Notes under the pieces: generated by a model | The model's input: the letters and a program-made list of their open reading frames with translations, nothing else | Database searches by the model: none | Told to the model about the DNA's origin: nothing | Made by a program: the position numbers and the translations under genes | Assembly (NCBI RefSeq): GCF_049537155.1 | Contig: NZ_JBMVQZ010000013.1 | Location: 1-64,000, forward strand | Source of the DNA: Limisphaera sp049537155 | Lineage (GTDB): Bacteria > Verrucomicrobiota > Verrucomicrobiia > Limisphaerales > Limisphaeraceae | DNA: 64,000 nt | Direction: 5' to 3' | In this document: positions 40,220 through 50,179 of the stretch, piece by piece | Numbering within the stretch: the stretch's first letter is position 1 | Layout of the letters: the number at the start of each line of letters is the position of its first letter

Positions 40220-40633
40220 TCATGCCGGGTTGTGCCGGTTCTGGCCGGGCGGGTGGGAAGGCGTGCCGGCGTGGGTGGCGGCCAGCGCCTCCACTTCGCG
40301 AACGAACGTGTCGGGTTGGATCGGTTTCTCGATGTAACCGGTGCAACCTGCGGCCAGCGCCTTTTCGCGGTCGCCTGTCATGGCGTAGGAGGTCACGGCT
40401 ATCACCGGTGTGCGTTCCAGTCCGGGCACCTGGCGCAAAGCCCGGGCCACTGCGTAGCCATCCATGCCGGGTAACTGGATGTCCAACAGGATCACGTCAT
40501 ACCGTTCCTGGGTGGCCAGGGCCAGACCTGTCCGGCCATCGGGGGCGGTCGTCACCGTGTGACCGGCCTTCTCCAGCAAGTAGGTGGCCAGGTAACGATT
40601 GGCTTCGTTGTCTTCGATCATCAAGATGCGCAT
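40220..40633 (-). CDS. Single-domain response regulator
   Basis: The 137-residue product is a stand-alone CheY/DivK-like receiver: acidic pair in MIEDNEANR, phospho-acceptor Asp in DVILLDIQLPGMDG, Thr/Ser in AVTSYAM and Lys in YIEKPI. It lacks an output domain, so it probably relays phosphate between the two neighbouring kinases. The ATG at 40633 gives MRILMIEDNE; the longer reading to 40714 has no homology. Confidence 0.92.
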   Translation of the reverse strand: MRILMIEDNEANRYLATYLLEKAGHTVTTAPDGRTGLALATQERYDVILLDIQLPGMDGYAVARALRQVPGLERTPVIAVTSYAMTGDREKALAAGCTGYIEKPIQPDTFVREVEALAATHAGTPSHPPGQNRHNPA

Positions 40634-40798
40634 GAGACGTGGGTGGGGTGGGGTTGTTGTTTCGAACAGGCGGCTGTTTTCGGGTGACGGCCGGCCGGCT
40701 CCGGACGGTGTCACGGAGGGGACGCTCGGTGGGGGGCGGTGGAAAGGCTTCGATGGACCGCCACTGCGGGTGTGACTGCCCGGGTGGAAAGCTTGGTC

Positions 40799-41860
40799 TC
40801 ATGGTGGTGGCGTTGCTTTGGCGTTGGGAGGGTGCGGTTGTTCAGGGACTTCCAACGGAAGGAGGACGGTGAATGTGCTGCCCCGTCCCGGCTCGCTCTC
40901 GAGCTCGATCCGGCCGCCCAGCAGCCCGGCCAGGCGGCGGCAGATGGCCAGACCGAGGCCCGTTCCTTCGTGCGGGCGGTCCAGCCCGGTTTGGAGCTGT
41001 TGAAACGGTTGAAACAGTTTGTCGAAGTCTTCTCTTGCGATCCCGGGACCCGTGTCTGCGACCTGGAATCTCAACAGAGTACCGTTCTCAACCAGGTCCA
41101 CCTGCACGCGGACGCCGCCCTGCTGGGTGAACTTCACCGCGTTGGCGAGCAGGTTGAGCAGGATCTGTCCGAGCCGCCGGGCATCGCCCAGGGCCCGGCC
41201 CACGGTTGGATCCATCTGGACTTCCAGAGTCAGGCCCCTGGCTTCTGCGCGGGGTCGGACGGAGGCCACCACATGCTCGACCACCGCGCGAACGTCGTAG
41301 GGGGTGCGTGCGATCCTGAGCTGGCCCGCCTCGATCTTGGAAAGGTCCAGCACGTCATTGATCAGCGCCAGCAGGTGGCGGGCACTGTCCCGAACCATCG
41401 TGAGCTGTTTGCGTTGTTCTTCATTGAGGGCTCCGGGCAATTCCTGCAACAGCACGCCGGCGAATCCCAGAATGGAGTTCAGCGGGGTGCGCAGTTCATG
41501 GCTCATTGTGGCCAGGAAGGCCGACTTCACCCCGTCCGCCTCCTGCGCCCGTGCGAGGGCGGTTTCCAAAGCGCGGTTCAATCTCCGCAGCTCTTCCTCG
41601 CTGCGGCGCCGGCGCTCGACTTCTTCCCGGATCCACACGAAGCTTGCCACGATCGCCGCCACGCAGGCTGTGCCGAGGAGAAGGAACCCGAGCTCGAGCC
41701 AGTCGGGCAAAGGGGCTGCTGCCGTCCAGAGGAGGATCGCCAACCACACGGTCGTCAGGAGAACAACCGCCAGGAAGAAGGCCGCGGAAGCGCGCCGTAG
41801 CGTTTCGGGGCGGAACATCCCGAAACACCCGGCTCTGCCGTTGGAGGCGGGCGCGGACAT
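40799..41860 (-). CDS. Membrane sensor histidine kinase
   Basis: The 353-residue product has two N-terminal membrane helices (about 23-50 and 58-78), a short coiled linker (EEVERRRRSEEELRRLNRAL), and a HisKA domain with MSHELRTPLNSILGF. The HATPase has NLLANAVKFT, DTGPGI and GTGLGLAICRRL. No large external sensor domain is visible. It is the first gene of a three-gene phosphorelay set on the minus strand. Confidence 0.9.
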   Translation of the reverse strand: MSAPASNGRAGCFGMFRPETLRRASAAFFLAVVLLTTVWLAILLWTAAAPLPDWLELGFLLLGTACVAAIVASFVWIREEVERRRRSEEELRRLNRALETALARAQEADGVKSAFLATMSHELRTPLNSILGFAGVLLQELPGALNEEQRKQLTMVRDSARHLLALINDVLDLSKIEAGQLRIARTPYDVRAVVEHVVASVRPRAEARGLTLEVQMDPTVGRALGDARRLGQILLNLLANAVKFTQQGGVRVQVDLVENGTLLRFQVADTGPGIAREDFDKLFQPFQQLQTGLDRPHEGTGLGLAICRRLAGLLGGRIELESEPGRGSTFTVLLPLEVPEQPHPPNAKATPPP

Positions 41861-41976
41861 AGCGTACGGCCCACTTCTTAGCTCCGATTCCGGCGAGCCG
41901 GCAAGCCCGGAGGAGCGGTCGCACTCCGGGTGTGGCGGTTCGGGAAAAGGCTGACGGAACGTTTCTGCTCGGCAGA

Positions 41977-42642
41977 ATGGGGCCCGTGCGGAAATTTTGG
42001 AGGACGCTGGTGGCGCTTTTGTTGGTGCCGAGCTGTGTGGGGGCGGCGCGCGTGTTGTTCCGCGTGGTTTCGGCCAGCGACGGGCTCGCCACCTTTTGGC
42101 TGCCCTTCCTTTGCGGGGTCGCCTGTTGGGTGGTGATCTTCTGGCTGTTGCCGCGGCCGATGTGGCTTTATGTGTTCGGGCATGAACTGACGCATGCCCT
42201 GGCGACCTGGTTGTGCGGGGGGCGGGTCAGGCGGATGCGCGTGACCTCACGCGGGGGCCATGTGCTCGTGAGCAAGGCCAACTGGTGGGTGACTCTGGCG
42301 CCGTACTTCGTGCCCATTTATGTGATCCTGGTTCTGGCGGGTTACGGCCTGGGCCATCTTTTTTGGGGCTGGGGCCGGCATCCGGAGTGGCTGTATCTGT
42401 TGCTGGGTGCGGCCTATGCCTTTCATCTGACGCTGACCGGCCAGGTTCTCTCGCAAACCCGGCAGACGGACATCACCAGCCAGGGCGTGTTGTTCTCGGG
42501 GGTGATCATTGTCCTGGGCAACCTGATCGTGCCCATGTTGGGTCTGCCGCTGTTGACCGGTGTGGCTCCACTGGGGACGGTCTTGGCGTGGTGGTGGCAG
42601 GAAACCGCACGCGTCTGGCTCTGGTTGAGCCGGGTCTTCTGA
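41977..42642 (+). CDS. M50-like integral membrane metalloprotease homologue
   Basis: The 221-residue product is mostly membrane-embedded, with helices at about 12-30, 35-60, 105-130, 140-160 and 175-200. A zinc-protease motif HELTH sits at about residue 70 (VFGHELTHALATWL) within a predicted membrane-adjacent region, like site-2 protease relatives. No PDZ domain or LDG-type second motif is clear, so peptidase activity is a guess. The ATG at 41977 is preferred over 41932. It is divergent from the kinase gene and precedes the glycosyltransferase on the opposite strand. Confidence 0.65.
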   Translation: MGPVRKFWRTLVALLLVPSCVGAARVLFRVVSASDGLATFWLPFLCGVACWVVIFWLLPRPMWLYVFGHELTHALATWLCGGRVRRMRVTSRGGHVLVSKANWWVTLAPYFVPIYVILVLAGYGLGHLFWGWGRHPEWLYLLLGAAYAFHLTLTGQVLSQTRQTDITSQGVLFSGVIIVLGNLIVPMLGLPLLTGVAPLGTVLAWWWQETARVWLWLSRVF

Positions 42643-42681
42643 GCCGGTGGGAAGGGATGGTCCGGAAACATCCGGCCGGGT

Positions 42682-43521
42682 TCAGGCGATCGGCTCCGAC
42701 CAATACCCCACCGGGCGGGTCACGCGCCGGATCTGACGTTGCGCGGGGCTTTCCAGCGTGTAGATGGCGAACTCGAAGGGTTCCTGCCGGTAGCAGCCGT
42801 GCCACCACCGGCTCAGCCGGTGCGTGAGCACCCACCAGGGCGCCAGCAGGCGCATCCATAAAGGGGCGCTTTGGCGGAGCCGACGCCACTCGGCCCGGGC
42901 CTGCTCCTGACGGCTGAGGTTGCTTCCCGTCCAGGTGAAAGCGGAGGTGAATCTTCCGAGTGTCCCCATGCGCACCCCGGCGCGCAGGAGGCGGACCATC
43001 CACTCGCCGTCCCCGCCGCAACGCCAATCGGGGTCGAGCCAAAAGCCGCCGGGATCCAACAGCCGCCTCCGGAAGAACATTCCGCAGCTGTAGGTGCCGA
43101 GGTGACAGGTCCAGGTGTGTGCCAGGCGTGGCGGTTCGACCTTCCGGTGGAAGAGGTAACGCCCCTGCGCGTCCACCATCACCACGTGGCCGAAGACCAC
43201 ATCCACGTCCGGATGTGCCTCGAACCAGGCCGCCACCGCACGGAGCGCTCCGGGCAGGTACTGCTCATCAGCATTCAACCAGGCACAAATCTCGCCGGTG
43301 CCCCGACGGAGCCCGCGGTTGATGGCATCGTACATGCCGCCGTCCGGCTCCACATGGAGTTGCACGCGGGGATCGGCCCGGACCCAGTCCAATGTGCCGT
43401 CGTCGGAACCTGCGTCCTGGATGATATGTTCCGCAGGTACGCCCTGGTCGGCCACGGAGGCGATGCAGAGCCTCAGCCACGGACCGGGGCGGTAACTCGG
43501 CGTGACGATGGTGAACTGCAT
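42682..43521 (-). CDS. Family 2 glycosyltransferase
   Basis: The 279-residue product is a GT-A glycosyltransferase: MQFTIVTPSYRPG at the start, HIIQDAGSDDGTLDW, and AWLNADEQYLPGAL with the metal-binding acidic pair. It probably adds a sugar in surface-polysaccharide synthesis in the cytoplasm. The start at 43521 is chosen because the extension to 43746 has no homology. It lies 79 bp after the acyltransferase gene, so they probably form one operon. Confidence 0.87.
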   Translation of the reverse strand: MQFTIVTPSYRPGPWLRLCIASVADQGVPAEHIIQDAGSDDGTLDWVRADPRVQLHVEPDGGMYDAINRGLRRGTGEICAWLNADEQYLPGALRAVAAWFEAHPDVDVVFGHVVMVDAQGRYLFHRKVEPPRLAHTWTCHLGTYSCGMFFRRRLLDPGGFWLDPDWRCGGDGEWMVRLLRAGVRMGTLGRFTSAFTWTGSNLSRQEQARAEWRRLRQSAPLWMRLLAPWWVLTHRLSRWWHGCYRQEPFEFAIYTLESPAQRQIRRVTRPVGYWSEPIA

Positions 43522-43600
43522 GAGCGGATGGACCAGGCGCTTGAAACCGGAGCGGTGCGTCCCCTGGCCGCGGAAGGCCGGCGCCGGAGCCGGGCCGATC

Positions 43601-44104
43601 CTATGGCGCGTGCGCCGGTACGGGTCGCAACACCCGGGCCGGGTTCCCTGCCACGATGGTACGGGGCGGCACGTCGCGCGTGACCACGCTGCCCGCGCCC
43701 ACGATGGCGCCCTCCCCGATGGTGACGCCGCAGAGGATGGTGGCACCGCTGCCGATTGAGGCCCGGCGACAGACGCGCGTGGGTATCACCTGCCAGTCCT
43801 TTTCGCTCTGGGGCGTGCCGTCCGGGTTGGCCGCCCGGGGGTAACGATCATTGATGAAGACCACGCCGTGTCCGATGAAGCATTCGTCCTCGATGATCAC
43901 GCCCTCGCAAATGAAGGTGTGACTGGAGATCTTGCAGCGCGCCCCGATGCGCGCGTTCTTCTGGATCTCCACGAAAGTGCCGATCCGGGTTTCGTCACCG
44001 ATCTCGCATCCGTACAAGTTGACGAACCCGTGGATGCGTACATCCCGTCCGAGTTTGACATCGGGGGCGATCCTGGAGAATTCGGGCATTCCAGATGTGC
44101 TCAT
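43601..44104 (-). CDS. Left-handed beta-helix (hexapeptide) acyltransferase
   Basis: The 167-residue product consists of imperfect hexapeptide repeats (GTFVEIQKNARIGARCKI, GSGATILCGVTIGEGAIVGAGSVV) forming a left-handed beta-helix. The family transfers acetyl or similar groups to sugars; WbpD-like N-acetyltransferases of surface-glycan synthesis are close in size and pattern (VVFINDRYPRA). Its operon partner is a glycosyltransferase, supporting a glycan role. The acceptor is not known. Confidence 0.85.
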   Translation of the reverse strand: MSTSGMPEFSRIAPDVKLGRDVRIHGFVNLYGCEIGDETRIGTFVEIQKNARIGARCKISSHTFICEGVIIEDECFIGHGVVFINDRYPRAANPDGTPQSEKDWQVIPTRVCRRASIGSGATILCGVTIGEGAIVGAGSVVTRDVPPRTIVAGNPARVLRPVPAHAP

Positions 44105-44606
44105 GCCGGCAGCATAGTTTGACTGGCGACGGAAGCCAGTCCGGGGTTCGTTTTCGTGCCGGCCTTCGAGTGTTCAACGGGCGGCAGGACCGTGGGCATT
44201 CCCGATGTGTTCTCTCACGGGGGGCTGGGGGAGTGCCTTGGGAGACGCGTCCGGAACAGGGGTTTCTCTCCGGGAATGCGGAGACCGGCGCTGTCCGAGG
44301 GTTGGGTCCTCGAGGGCATGCTCCGCGGGACTGCCGGGACCTGGCGGATGGACGGATGATCCCTGGTCTGCCTGAAAGGCCGGCTCATTGGGGGAGGCTG
44401 GCACCCAATGCCCGCTCTGCCGGGGCGGCGTGAGGTGGGCGGCACGCGTCGGGAAGCCAGAAGGCGCAAGAGCCGGACAAAGGCCTTGCGGATGGGCAAA
44501 AGGAAAGACCTGTTGTGGAGACGGTCCGACCGGTTGTCAGGGGTGGCCGAAGGGGGCGAGCCGGCGGAGGCGGAAGGGTTGGCGCGCGGCAATGGGCGGG
44601 GGTAGC
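44105..44606. other. Intergenic stretch
   Basis: This 502-base stretch lies between divergent genes (acyltransferase, beta-helix protein). No domain-bearing frame is present; one frame extends the beta-helix gene upstream but has no homology and lacks a signal peptide. A G-rich segment (GGCGGGGGT) just before 44607 may act as the ribosome-binding site. I see no clear -10/-35 pair. Confidence 0.4.
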
Positions 44607-47600
44607 ATGCGGTTCATGCGGGCGTGGTACAGAGGCGGCTTTCGGGCCGCGTGCGTGAAGGGTGCGCTGATCCTGGTGTTGGGTACCGCTCGAGCGGCCG
44701 AGGCCGGGGCGGCGCGGTGGAGTTGGGAGGAGGAGCATGCGGAGGTGGATCCCCGTGGGGATTTGCGGTGGCAACCGCGGCCGTTCCGGTTCGAAAAGGG
44801 CGGATCGGTTCGGTACATCGATTACGAGCAGGGGGATGACGGGAACCCTGGGGACGAGCCGGACCGGCCGTGGCGGCATCATCCCTGGGATCCGAACGCG
44901 ACCGGGCGTGCGGCGGCGGAGCGGGGTGTGCACACCTATGTTTTCAAGCGGGGCGTGGTGTATCGGGGTCGGTTGGTGGTGCGGGATGCGGGACGGCCGG
45001 GGGAACCGATCCGGCTGACGAGCGATCCCGGGTGGGGAAGCGGAGAGGCGGTGATTTGCGGGTCGGAGCGGGTAACAAACTGGGTGCGGGGCGCGACGCA
45101 TCCGGACATTCCGGAGCCGGAGAAGGTATGGTGGGCGGACGTGGACTGGTTGCCGCGGTCGGTCTGGTGGGCCGATGCCCCGGGCGGGGTGAAACGGATT
45201 CCGCTGGCCCGGACGCCGAACTGGAAGGTTTCGAACCCGGACGATGTGAAGAGCGAGTGGTGGGAGTGGGAGAATCCGGGTCGGCCGTTCGGCAACGTGA
45301 CGACGAACCGGCAGGGCCGTTTTTTGCACCTGGGGATCGACACGCGGCACATAAGGGAGAAACCGGCTGAGTATTTCCTGGGTGCGCTGGTATGGACGGA
45401 GTTCGGCTGGGTGATGAGCGCCCCGTACCCGACGGAGGTGGAGGTGGTGGATCTGGAGCGGCACGGGCTGGGTTTTGCGGGTTGGACGGGTGGCGGCACG
45501 AACGGTGTGATCATGCGGGGGATGCGGTATTACCTGGAGGACAAGCCGCATTACCTGGACGATCCGGAGGGCGAGTTTTGGTTCGAACGGCGGGGGCGCG
45601 GGGGGCGGTTGTATTTGCGGCTGCCGGAGGGGGTGGATCCGCGGGTGGCGCAGGTGGAGGTGGGCCGGTGGAGCAATCTGGTGGAGGGTCGCCGGGTGGA
45701 GCATCTGCACATCACGGGCCTGACATTCCGGTTCACCACGCCGCACTGGGATCTGACGGCTCCGCCGTGGGATTTTCGGACGGTGCCGTGGTTGCTGCGT
45801 CCGGAGCAACATCCGGGGTGCGTGTGGATCTGGGGCGAGGGCCGGGACATCCGGATTGCGAACTGCCGGTTCGAACATGTGGTGATGCCGGTGCGCATCC
45901 GGTCGGTGGAACGGGGCCAGGTGGTGGATGGCGTGCGCATCGAGGACAACGAGGTTCGGTTCACGGATCACGGGATTTTTTCGGTATGCGACGGTGGTGC
46001 CTGGGGATATGCGGATTTGCGGGGCCGGCTGGGGGACGTGCGGATTTACCGGAACCGATCCTGCGAGACGGCGCGACGTCCGTCGCGGTACAGCAACGGG
46101 ATCGGGATCGAGGTGGCGGGGGCTCGTACGGTGGAGATCGCCGGCAATGTCATCGAACGGACCTATGCGCAGGGGATCGATGTCGTCGGCGGCAAACGAA
46201 ACGGTGCCTGGGGCGACGTGCCGTTCACGCGAATTCTGATCCATCAAAACAAGGTTTGGGATTGTTTGTTGAACTGTAACGATTTTGGAGGGATCGAGAC
46301 CTGGCAGGGTGGACCGGCGTATGTGTTCAACAACGTGGTGCACAATCCGCTGGGGTACCGACATTGGAATCGGTACACGGGGACGGATGCCGGCTTTGGT
46401 CACGCGTATTATCTGGACGGGGCGTTCAAGAATTATCATTTCAACAACATCGCGTGGGGCCGGGGCCGGGATCCGAAGGGCCCGGTGGTGAATTGCTCGG
46501 CGTTTCAGGAAATCATCAGCTATCAGAACACCTTCTTTCACAACACGGTTTACAACTTTCACACCGGCTCGCGCCGGCAGGAACCGCGGGCGGGCCGGAA
46601 CAAGTATCTGGGCAACGTGTGGGAGGGGATCGGGACCCATGTACTTCGGCATGCGGACCCGGCCCGGTCGCGCCCGGAGGGTGAGGTGCGCCAGTGGCAG
46701 CCTTCGAAGGTTCGGTACGCACTGGAGCTGAACGCTTACGCCCGGAATGTGTTTCATGATTTCGGGCAGATGGGTGTGTTGGAGCCCTCGGGCCGGTGGT
46801 TGTCCGGGTTCGACGATTTCCGCAGGGTGTTGCTGGAGCAGGGGAGTCTGGCCTGTGACCTGGGGGTGGTCAGCCGGGAGCCGGTGTTGGAGGATCCGGA
46901 GCACGGAGATTTCCGGCCCCGGGCGGGCTCGCCTGCGATTGACGGCGGGGCGCGGGTGTTTGTGCCGTGGGCGCTGTCGGGTGTGGTGGGGGAATGGCAC
47001 TTTTACGCGCCGGTCGGGGATCCCACGGTGATTCCGGACGAACACTGGTATCTGACGGACTATCACGTTTCGCGGGACACGTATGATCAGCGGCCGACCC
47101 ATCCGTTGCAGGTGGTGAACGGCCGGGCGGAGGACTACGAGGTGGGGTGGTTGGAGGATTGGACGCGCGGGGCGCTGCGGTTTCGAGCGGAGCGGCGGAT
47201 GTATGCGCGGGTGTCTCATGCGGAGATGATGCGTCCGTTTCGGTTCACGGATCTGAAGCGGAGCCGGCACGAGAATCCGCAGCCGGAACCGCACGTGGTG
47301 GAAGGGGAGGCGTTGCGGAATCCGCAGGTGCATCGTTCCGGTTTGCTGATCGAGGTGGTGTTCCGGACGGTTGCGGGCCGGGCGGGGGCGGTGCTGGTGG
47401 AGAAACGGCGCGGCACGGGCTACAGCCTGGCCCTGACGGAGGATGGGCGGGTGCGATTCGAGGTGGGTCCGGTGGAGGGCGGCTGGCGGGTGCTGAGCGG
47501 GAGCGCGGTGCATGACGGTGACTGGCATCATGTGGTGGCGGAGTTGGACCGGGCCGGGCGACGGTTGAGGTTGTACGTGGACGGCCGGCAGGCGGGCGAG

Positions 47601-47852
47601 GCGACCGGGCCGGACGCCACCGTTTCACTGGCCAACGACGGGGATCTGCACGTTGGAGGGACTCCGGAAGGGCGCTGGCTGGATGGGTGGCTGGATTTCG
47701 TGCGGATTGCGCTCGGCACGCTGCGGGAGGCCGACACGACGATCGAGGAGCTGTACGCGTGGGAATTCGACGGGCCGTTTCTCAGGGATTTTGCCGGGCG
47801 GCGGCCGGTTGGGGCGCGGCGGGACGCCGGTGCGCTGGAGCGGGTGGAGTGA
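44607..47852 (+). CDS. Large secreted beta-helix protein with C-terminal LamG domain
   Basis: The 1081-residue product has a signal peptide (about residues 1-32, hydrophobic ALILVLGTARAAE). The middle is a right-handed parallel beta-helix-type protein: VEHLHITGLTFRF, NCRFEHVVMPVRI, VRIEDNEVRFTDHGIFSV, IEVAGARTVEIAGNVIERTY and FNNIAWGRGRDPKG, as in pectate-lyase-like exported proteins. The C-terminal ~180 residues form a LamG/concanavalin-like domain (WHHVVAELDRAGRRLRLYVDG, VGGTPEGRWLDGWLDFVRI). The start at 44607 is preferred because it begins the signal peptide. It probably acts on polysaccharide outside the cell. A minus-strand frame across it is a shadow. Confidence 0.8.
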   Translation: MRFMRAWYRGGFRAACVKGALILVLGTARAAEAGAARWSWEEEHAEVDPRGDLRWQPRPFRFEKGGSVRYIDYEQGDDGNPGDEPDRPWRHHPWDPNATGRAAAERGVHTYVFKRGVVYRGRLVVRDAGRPGEPIRLTSDPGWGSGEAVICGSERVTNWVRGATHPDIPEPEKVWWADVDWLPRSVWWADAPGGVKRIPLARTPNWKVSNPDDVKSEWWEWENPGRPFGNVTTNRQGRFLHLGIDTRHIREKPAEYFLGALVWTEFGWVMSAPYPTEVEVVDLERHGLGFAGWTGGGTNGVIMRGMRYYLEDKPHYLDDPEGEFWFERRGRGGRLYLRLPEGVDPRVAQVEVGRWSNLVEGRRVEHLHITGLTFRFTTPHWDLTAPPWDFRTVPWLLRPEQHPGCVWIWGEGRDIRIANCRFEHVVMPVRIRSVERGQVVDGVRIEDNEVRFTDHGIFSVCDGGAWGYADLRGRLGDVRIYRNRSCETARRPSRYSNGIGIEVAGARTVEIAGNVIERTYAQGIDVVGGKRNGAWGDVPFTRILIHQNKVWDCLLNCNDFGGIETWQGGPAYVFNNVVHNPLGYRHWNRYTGTDAGFGHAYYLDGAFKNYHFNNIAWGRGRDPKGPVVNCSAFQEIISYQNTFFHNTVYNFHTGSRRQEPRAGRNKYLGNVWEGIGTHVLRHADPARSRPEGEVRQWQPSKVRYALELNAYARNVFHDFGQMGVLEPSGRWLSGFDDFRRVLLEQGSLACDLGVVSREPVLEDPEHGDFRPRAGSPAIDGGARVFVPWALSGVVGEWHFYAPVGDPTVIPDEHWYLTDYHVSRDTYDQRPTHPLQVVNGRAEDYEVGWLEDWTRGALRFRAERRMYARVSHAEMMRPFRFTDLKRSRHENPQPEPHVVEGEALRNPQVHRSGLLIEVVFRTVAGRAGAVLVEKRRGTGYSLALTEDGRVRFEVGPVEGGWRVLSGSAVHDGDWHHVVAELDRAGRRLRLYVDGRQAGEATGPDATVSLANDGDLHVGGTPEGRWLDGWLDFVRIALGTLREADTTIEELYAWEFDGPFLRDFAGRRPVGARRDAGALERVE

Positions 47853-47946
47853 CGGGCAGGGGCGCGCCGGGAAAGGGCTTTCCAGCGATGGGGTTTTTTC
47901 GGCAGGTTGGCCCGGCGTTTACGGGCTGATTTGCGAGGGAGCCGAA

Positions 47947-48990
47947 ATGGACCGGTACGAACAGACGCTGGAAAAGCTCCGCGCCCGGCCGGCGAGGTGG
48001 CTGGTGACGGGCGCGGCGGGTTTCATAGGATCGCACCTGCTGGAGCAACTGCTGTCGCTGGATCAAACGGTGGTGGCGCTGGACAACTTCAGCACAGGCA
48101 AGAGGGAGAATCTGGATGCGGTGCGGCAGCGGGTCACGCCGGAGCAGTGGGGGCGGTGCCGGGTGGTGGAGGGTGACATAGCGGATCCGGCGGTGTGCGC
48201 GGCGGCGTGCGAGGGGGTGGACTATGTCCTGCACCATGCGGCGCTGGGGAGTGTGCCCCGGTCCATTGCGGAACCGCGGGCGAGTCATCGGGCGAATGTG
48301 ACCGGGACACTGGAGTTGCTGGAGGCGGCGCGGCAGGCACGGGTCCGGCGGTTTGTGTATGCATCCAGCAGTTCGGTTTACGGGGACGAGCCGGGTTTGC
48401 CGAAGCGGGAGGACCGGATCGGACGGCCGCTGTCGCCCTATGCAGCCACGAAGTGGATGGACGAGATCTACGCCGACACGTGGGGCCGCGTGTACGGGCT
48501 GGAATGCATCGGCCTGCGGTATTTCAACGTGTTCGGGCCGCGGCAGGATCCGCACGGTCCTTATGCGGCGGTGATTCCGCGTTGGATGGAGGCATTGTGG
48601 CGCGGGGGGACGGTGACGGTGTACGGCGACGGGGAGACTTCCCGGGATTTTTGTTACGTGGGCAATGTGGTGCAGGCGAATCTGTTGGCCGCGACGGTGG
48701 AACGGCCCGGGGCGGTGCATCGGGTGTACAACATTGCGGTGGGCGAGCGCACCACGCTGAACGAGCTGTACGAGATTCTGGTGGCCGGGTTGAAACGGTG
48801 GCGGCCGGGGCTGGAGCCAGCGCGGCCGGTTTACGAGGATTTCCGACCGGGTGACGTGCGGCACTCCCTGGCGGACATCAGCCTGGCGCGGGAATGGCTG
48901 GGGTACGAGCCCCGTCACCGGCTGGCGGAGGGGCTGGAGTTGACGTGGGAATGGTTCGCCACGCGCCGGCCGGCGCCGGTGGGTGCGTGA
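47947..48990 (+). CDS. wbpP: UDP-N-acetylglucosamine 4-epimerase-like SDR
   Basis: The 347-residue product is an extended short-chain dehydrogenase. GAAGFIGSHLLEQLL binds NAD; SSSVYGDEPGLPKRED and YAATKWMDEIYAD give the catalytic Ser and YxxxK. The segments GLRYFNVFGPRQDP, GDGETSRDFCYVGNVVQ and DFRPGDVRHSLADIS are close to those I recall for WbpP/TviC-type UDP-GlcNAc C4-epimerases. The N-terminal extension (DRYEQTLEKLRARPARWLVTG) also fits. It follows the beta-helix gene by 94 bp on the same strand and probably supplies UDP-GalNAc for surface glycan. A different UDP-hexose epimerase is the main alternative. Confidence 0.86.
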   Translation: MDRYEQTLEKLRARPARWLVTGAAGFIGSHLLEQLLSLDQTVVALDNFSTGKRENLDAVRQRVTPEQWGRCRVVEGDIADPAVCAAACEGVDYVLHHAALGSVPRSIAEPRASHRANVTGTLELLEAARQARVRRFVYASSSSVYGDEPGLPKREDRIGRPLSPYAATKWMDEIYADTWGRVYGLECIGLRYFNVFGPRQDPHGPYAAVIPRWMEALWRGGTVTVYGDGETSRDFCYVGNVVQANLLAATVERPGAVHRVYNIAVGERTTLNELYEILVAGLKRWRPGLEPARPVYEDFRPGDVRHSLADISLAREWLGYEPRHRLAEGLELTWEWFATRRPAPVGA

Positions 48991-49094
48991 GCCGGGTGGG
49001 GCCCCTCGGGCAGCGTTGTTCGCGGAGAGGAGGGGCGGGAGGGTTGAACCGGCCGGCCGGGGGGCGGTTGGACCGGGGGCGGGCCGACCCCGGT

Positions 49095-50102
49095 TCAGGT
49101 GGCCAGGAGGAGCTCGGCGATTTGGACGGCGTTGAGGGCGGCGCCCTTGAGGAGCTGATCGCCGCAGACCCAGAAGCAGAGTCCGTTGTCGAGCGCGCAA
49201 TCCTTGCGAATCCGGCCCACGGCGCAATTGTCCTTGCCGGCCTGATGCAGGGGCATAGGGTATTCGCAGCGGGCGGGATCGTCAATGACCTCCAGGCCGG
49301 GGGCCTGACGGAGCACGTCAAGGGCGGCCTCCACGGAGACGGGTTTTTCGAATTCCGCACTGACAGCAACGGAGTGGGCGCGGTACACCGGGACGCGCAC
49401 GCAGGTCACGCTGGCGCGGAAGGTGGGGTGATGCATGATTTTGCGCCCTTCGTTTTCGAGTTTCATTTCCTCGCGCGTGTAGCCGTTGGGCAGAAAGCTG
49501 TCCACGTGGGGCAGCACATTGAAGGCAATCTGGTGGGGGTAAACCTCCCGGGTGACGGGTTCCCCGTTGACGATTTGGCGGACCTGCCGCTCGAGTTCGG
49601 CGATGGCGCGTGCGCCGGTGCCGGAGACGGCCTGGTAGGAGGAGGCGAAGATGCGGCGGCAGCCGAACGCCTGGTGGAGCGGGTAGAGGGCCATGAGGGT
49701 GATGGCGGTGGTGCAGTTGGGGTTGGCGATGATGCCGCGGTGCCAGCGGACGTCCTCGCCGTTGATTTCAGGGACGACGAGCGGGACGGAATCGTCCATG
49801 CGAAAGGCGCTGGAATTGTCCACCACGACGCATCCGGCCTTGACGGCCTCGGGGGCGAACTGTTTGGAAATGCTCCCGCCGGCACTGAAGAGCGCCAGAT
49901 CGATCCCCCGGAAGGAATCGGCACGCAGTTCCTGAACGGAGATTTCCTCCCCCCGGAAGGGGATGCGTTTGCCGGCGGAACGGGCCGACGCCAGCAGCGT
50001 CAGCCGGCTGAGGGGGAAATTCCTCCGTTCCAGCGTACGGATCATTTCGATGCCGACGGCGCCCGTCGCACCGACCACGGCCACATGCGGTTGACGATTC
50101 AT
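49095..50102 (-). CDS. asd: Aspartate-semialdehyde dehydrogenase
   Basis: Asd makes aspartate semialdehyde for lysine, threonine, methionine and diaminopimelate synthesis. The NADP-binding start is VAVVGATGAVGIEMIRTLE; the catalytic cysteine is in IIANPNCTTAI, and the substrate-binding region SYQAVSGTGARAI follows. The CxxHxG-like later residues and the 335-residue length are normal. The ATG at 50102 gives MNRQPHVAVVGATG; upstream ATGs at 50120 and 50180 add residues lacking homology. It is divergent from gapA with about 150 bp between them. Confidence 0.95.
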   Translation of the reverse strand: MNRQPHVAVVGATGAVGIEMIRTLERRNFPLSRLTLLASARSAGKRIPFRGEEISVQELRADSFRGIDLALFSAGGSISKQFAPEAVKAGCVVVDNSSAFRMDDSVPLVVPEINGEDVRWHRGIIANPNCTTAITLMALYPLHQAFGCRRIFASSYQAVSGTGARAIAELERQVRQIVNGEPVTREVYPHQIAFNVLPHVDSFLPNGYTREEMKLENEGRKIMHHPTFRASVTCVRVPVYRAHSVAVSAEFEKPVSVEAALDVLRQAPGLEVIDDPARCEYPMPLHQAGKDNCAVGRIRKDCALDNGLCFWVCGDQLLKGAALNAVQIAELLLAT

Positions 50103-50179
50103 GGTCACTTGGCGGGGCATCTTATCCGAAGGGCGGGGGCTGTCAACGGACCCGGGGTTACGGGGATGGGAAAAGCGCA

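Noticed and set aside
44385..47531. 1048-codon open frame on the minus strand opposite the beta-helix/LamG gene.
   Set aside because: Same reason: low-complexity His/Pro/Arg composition, no homology, and it covers a gene with clear signal peptide and domains.
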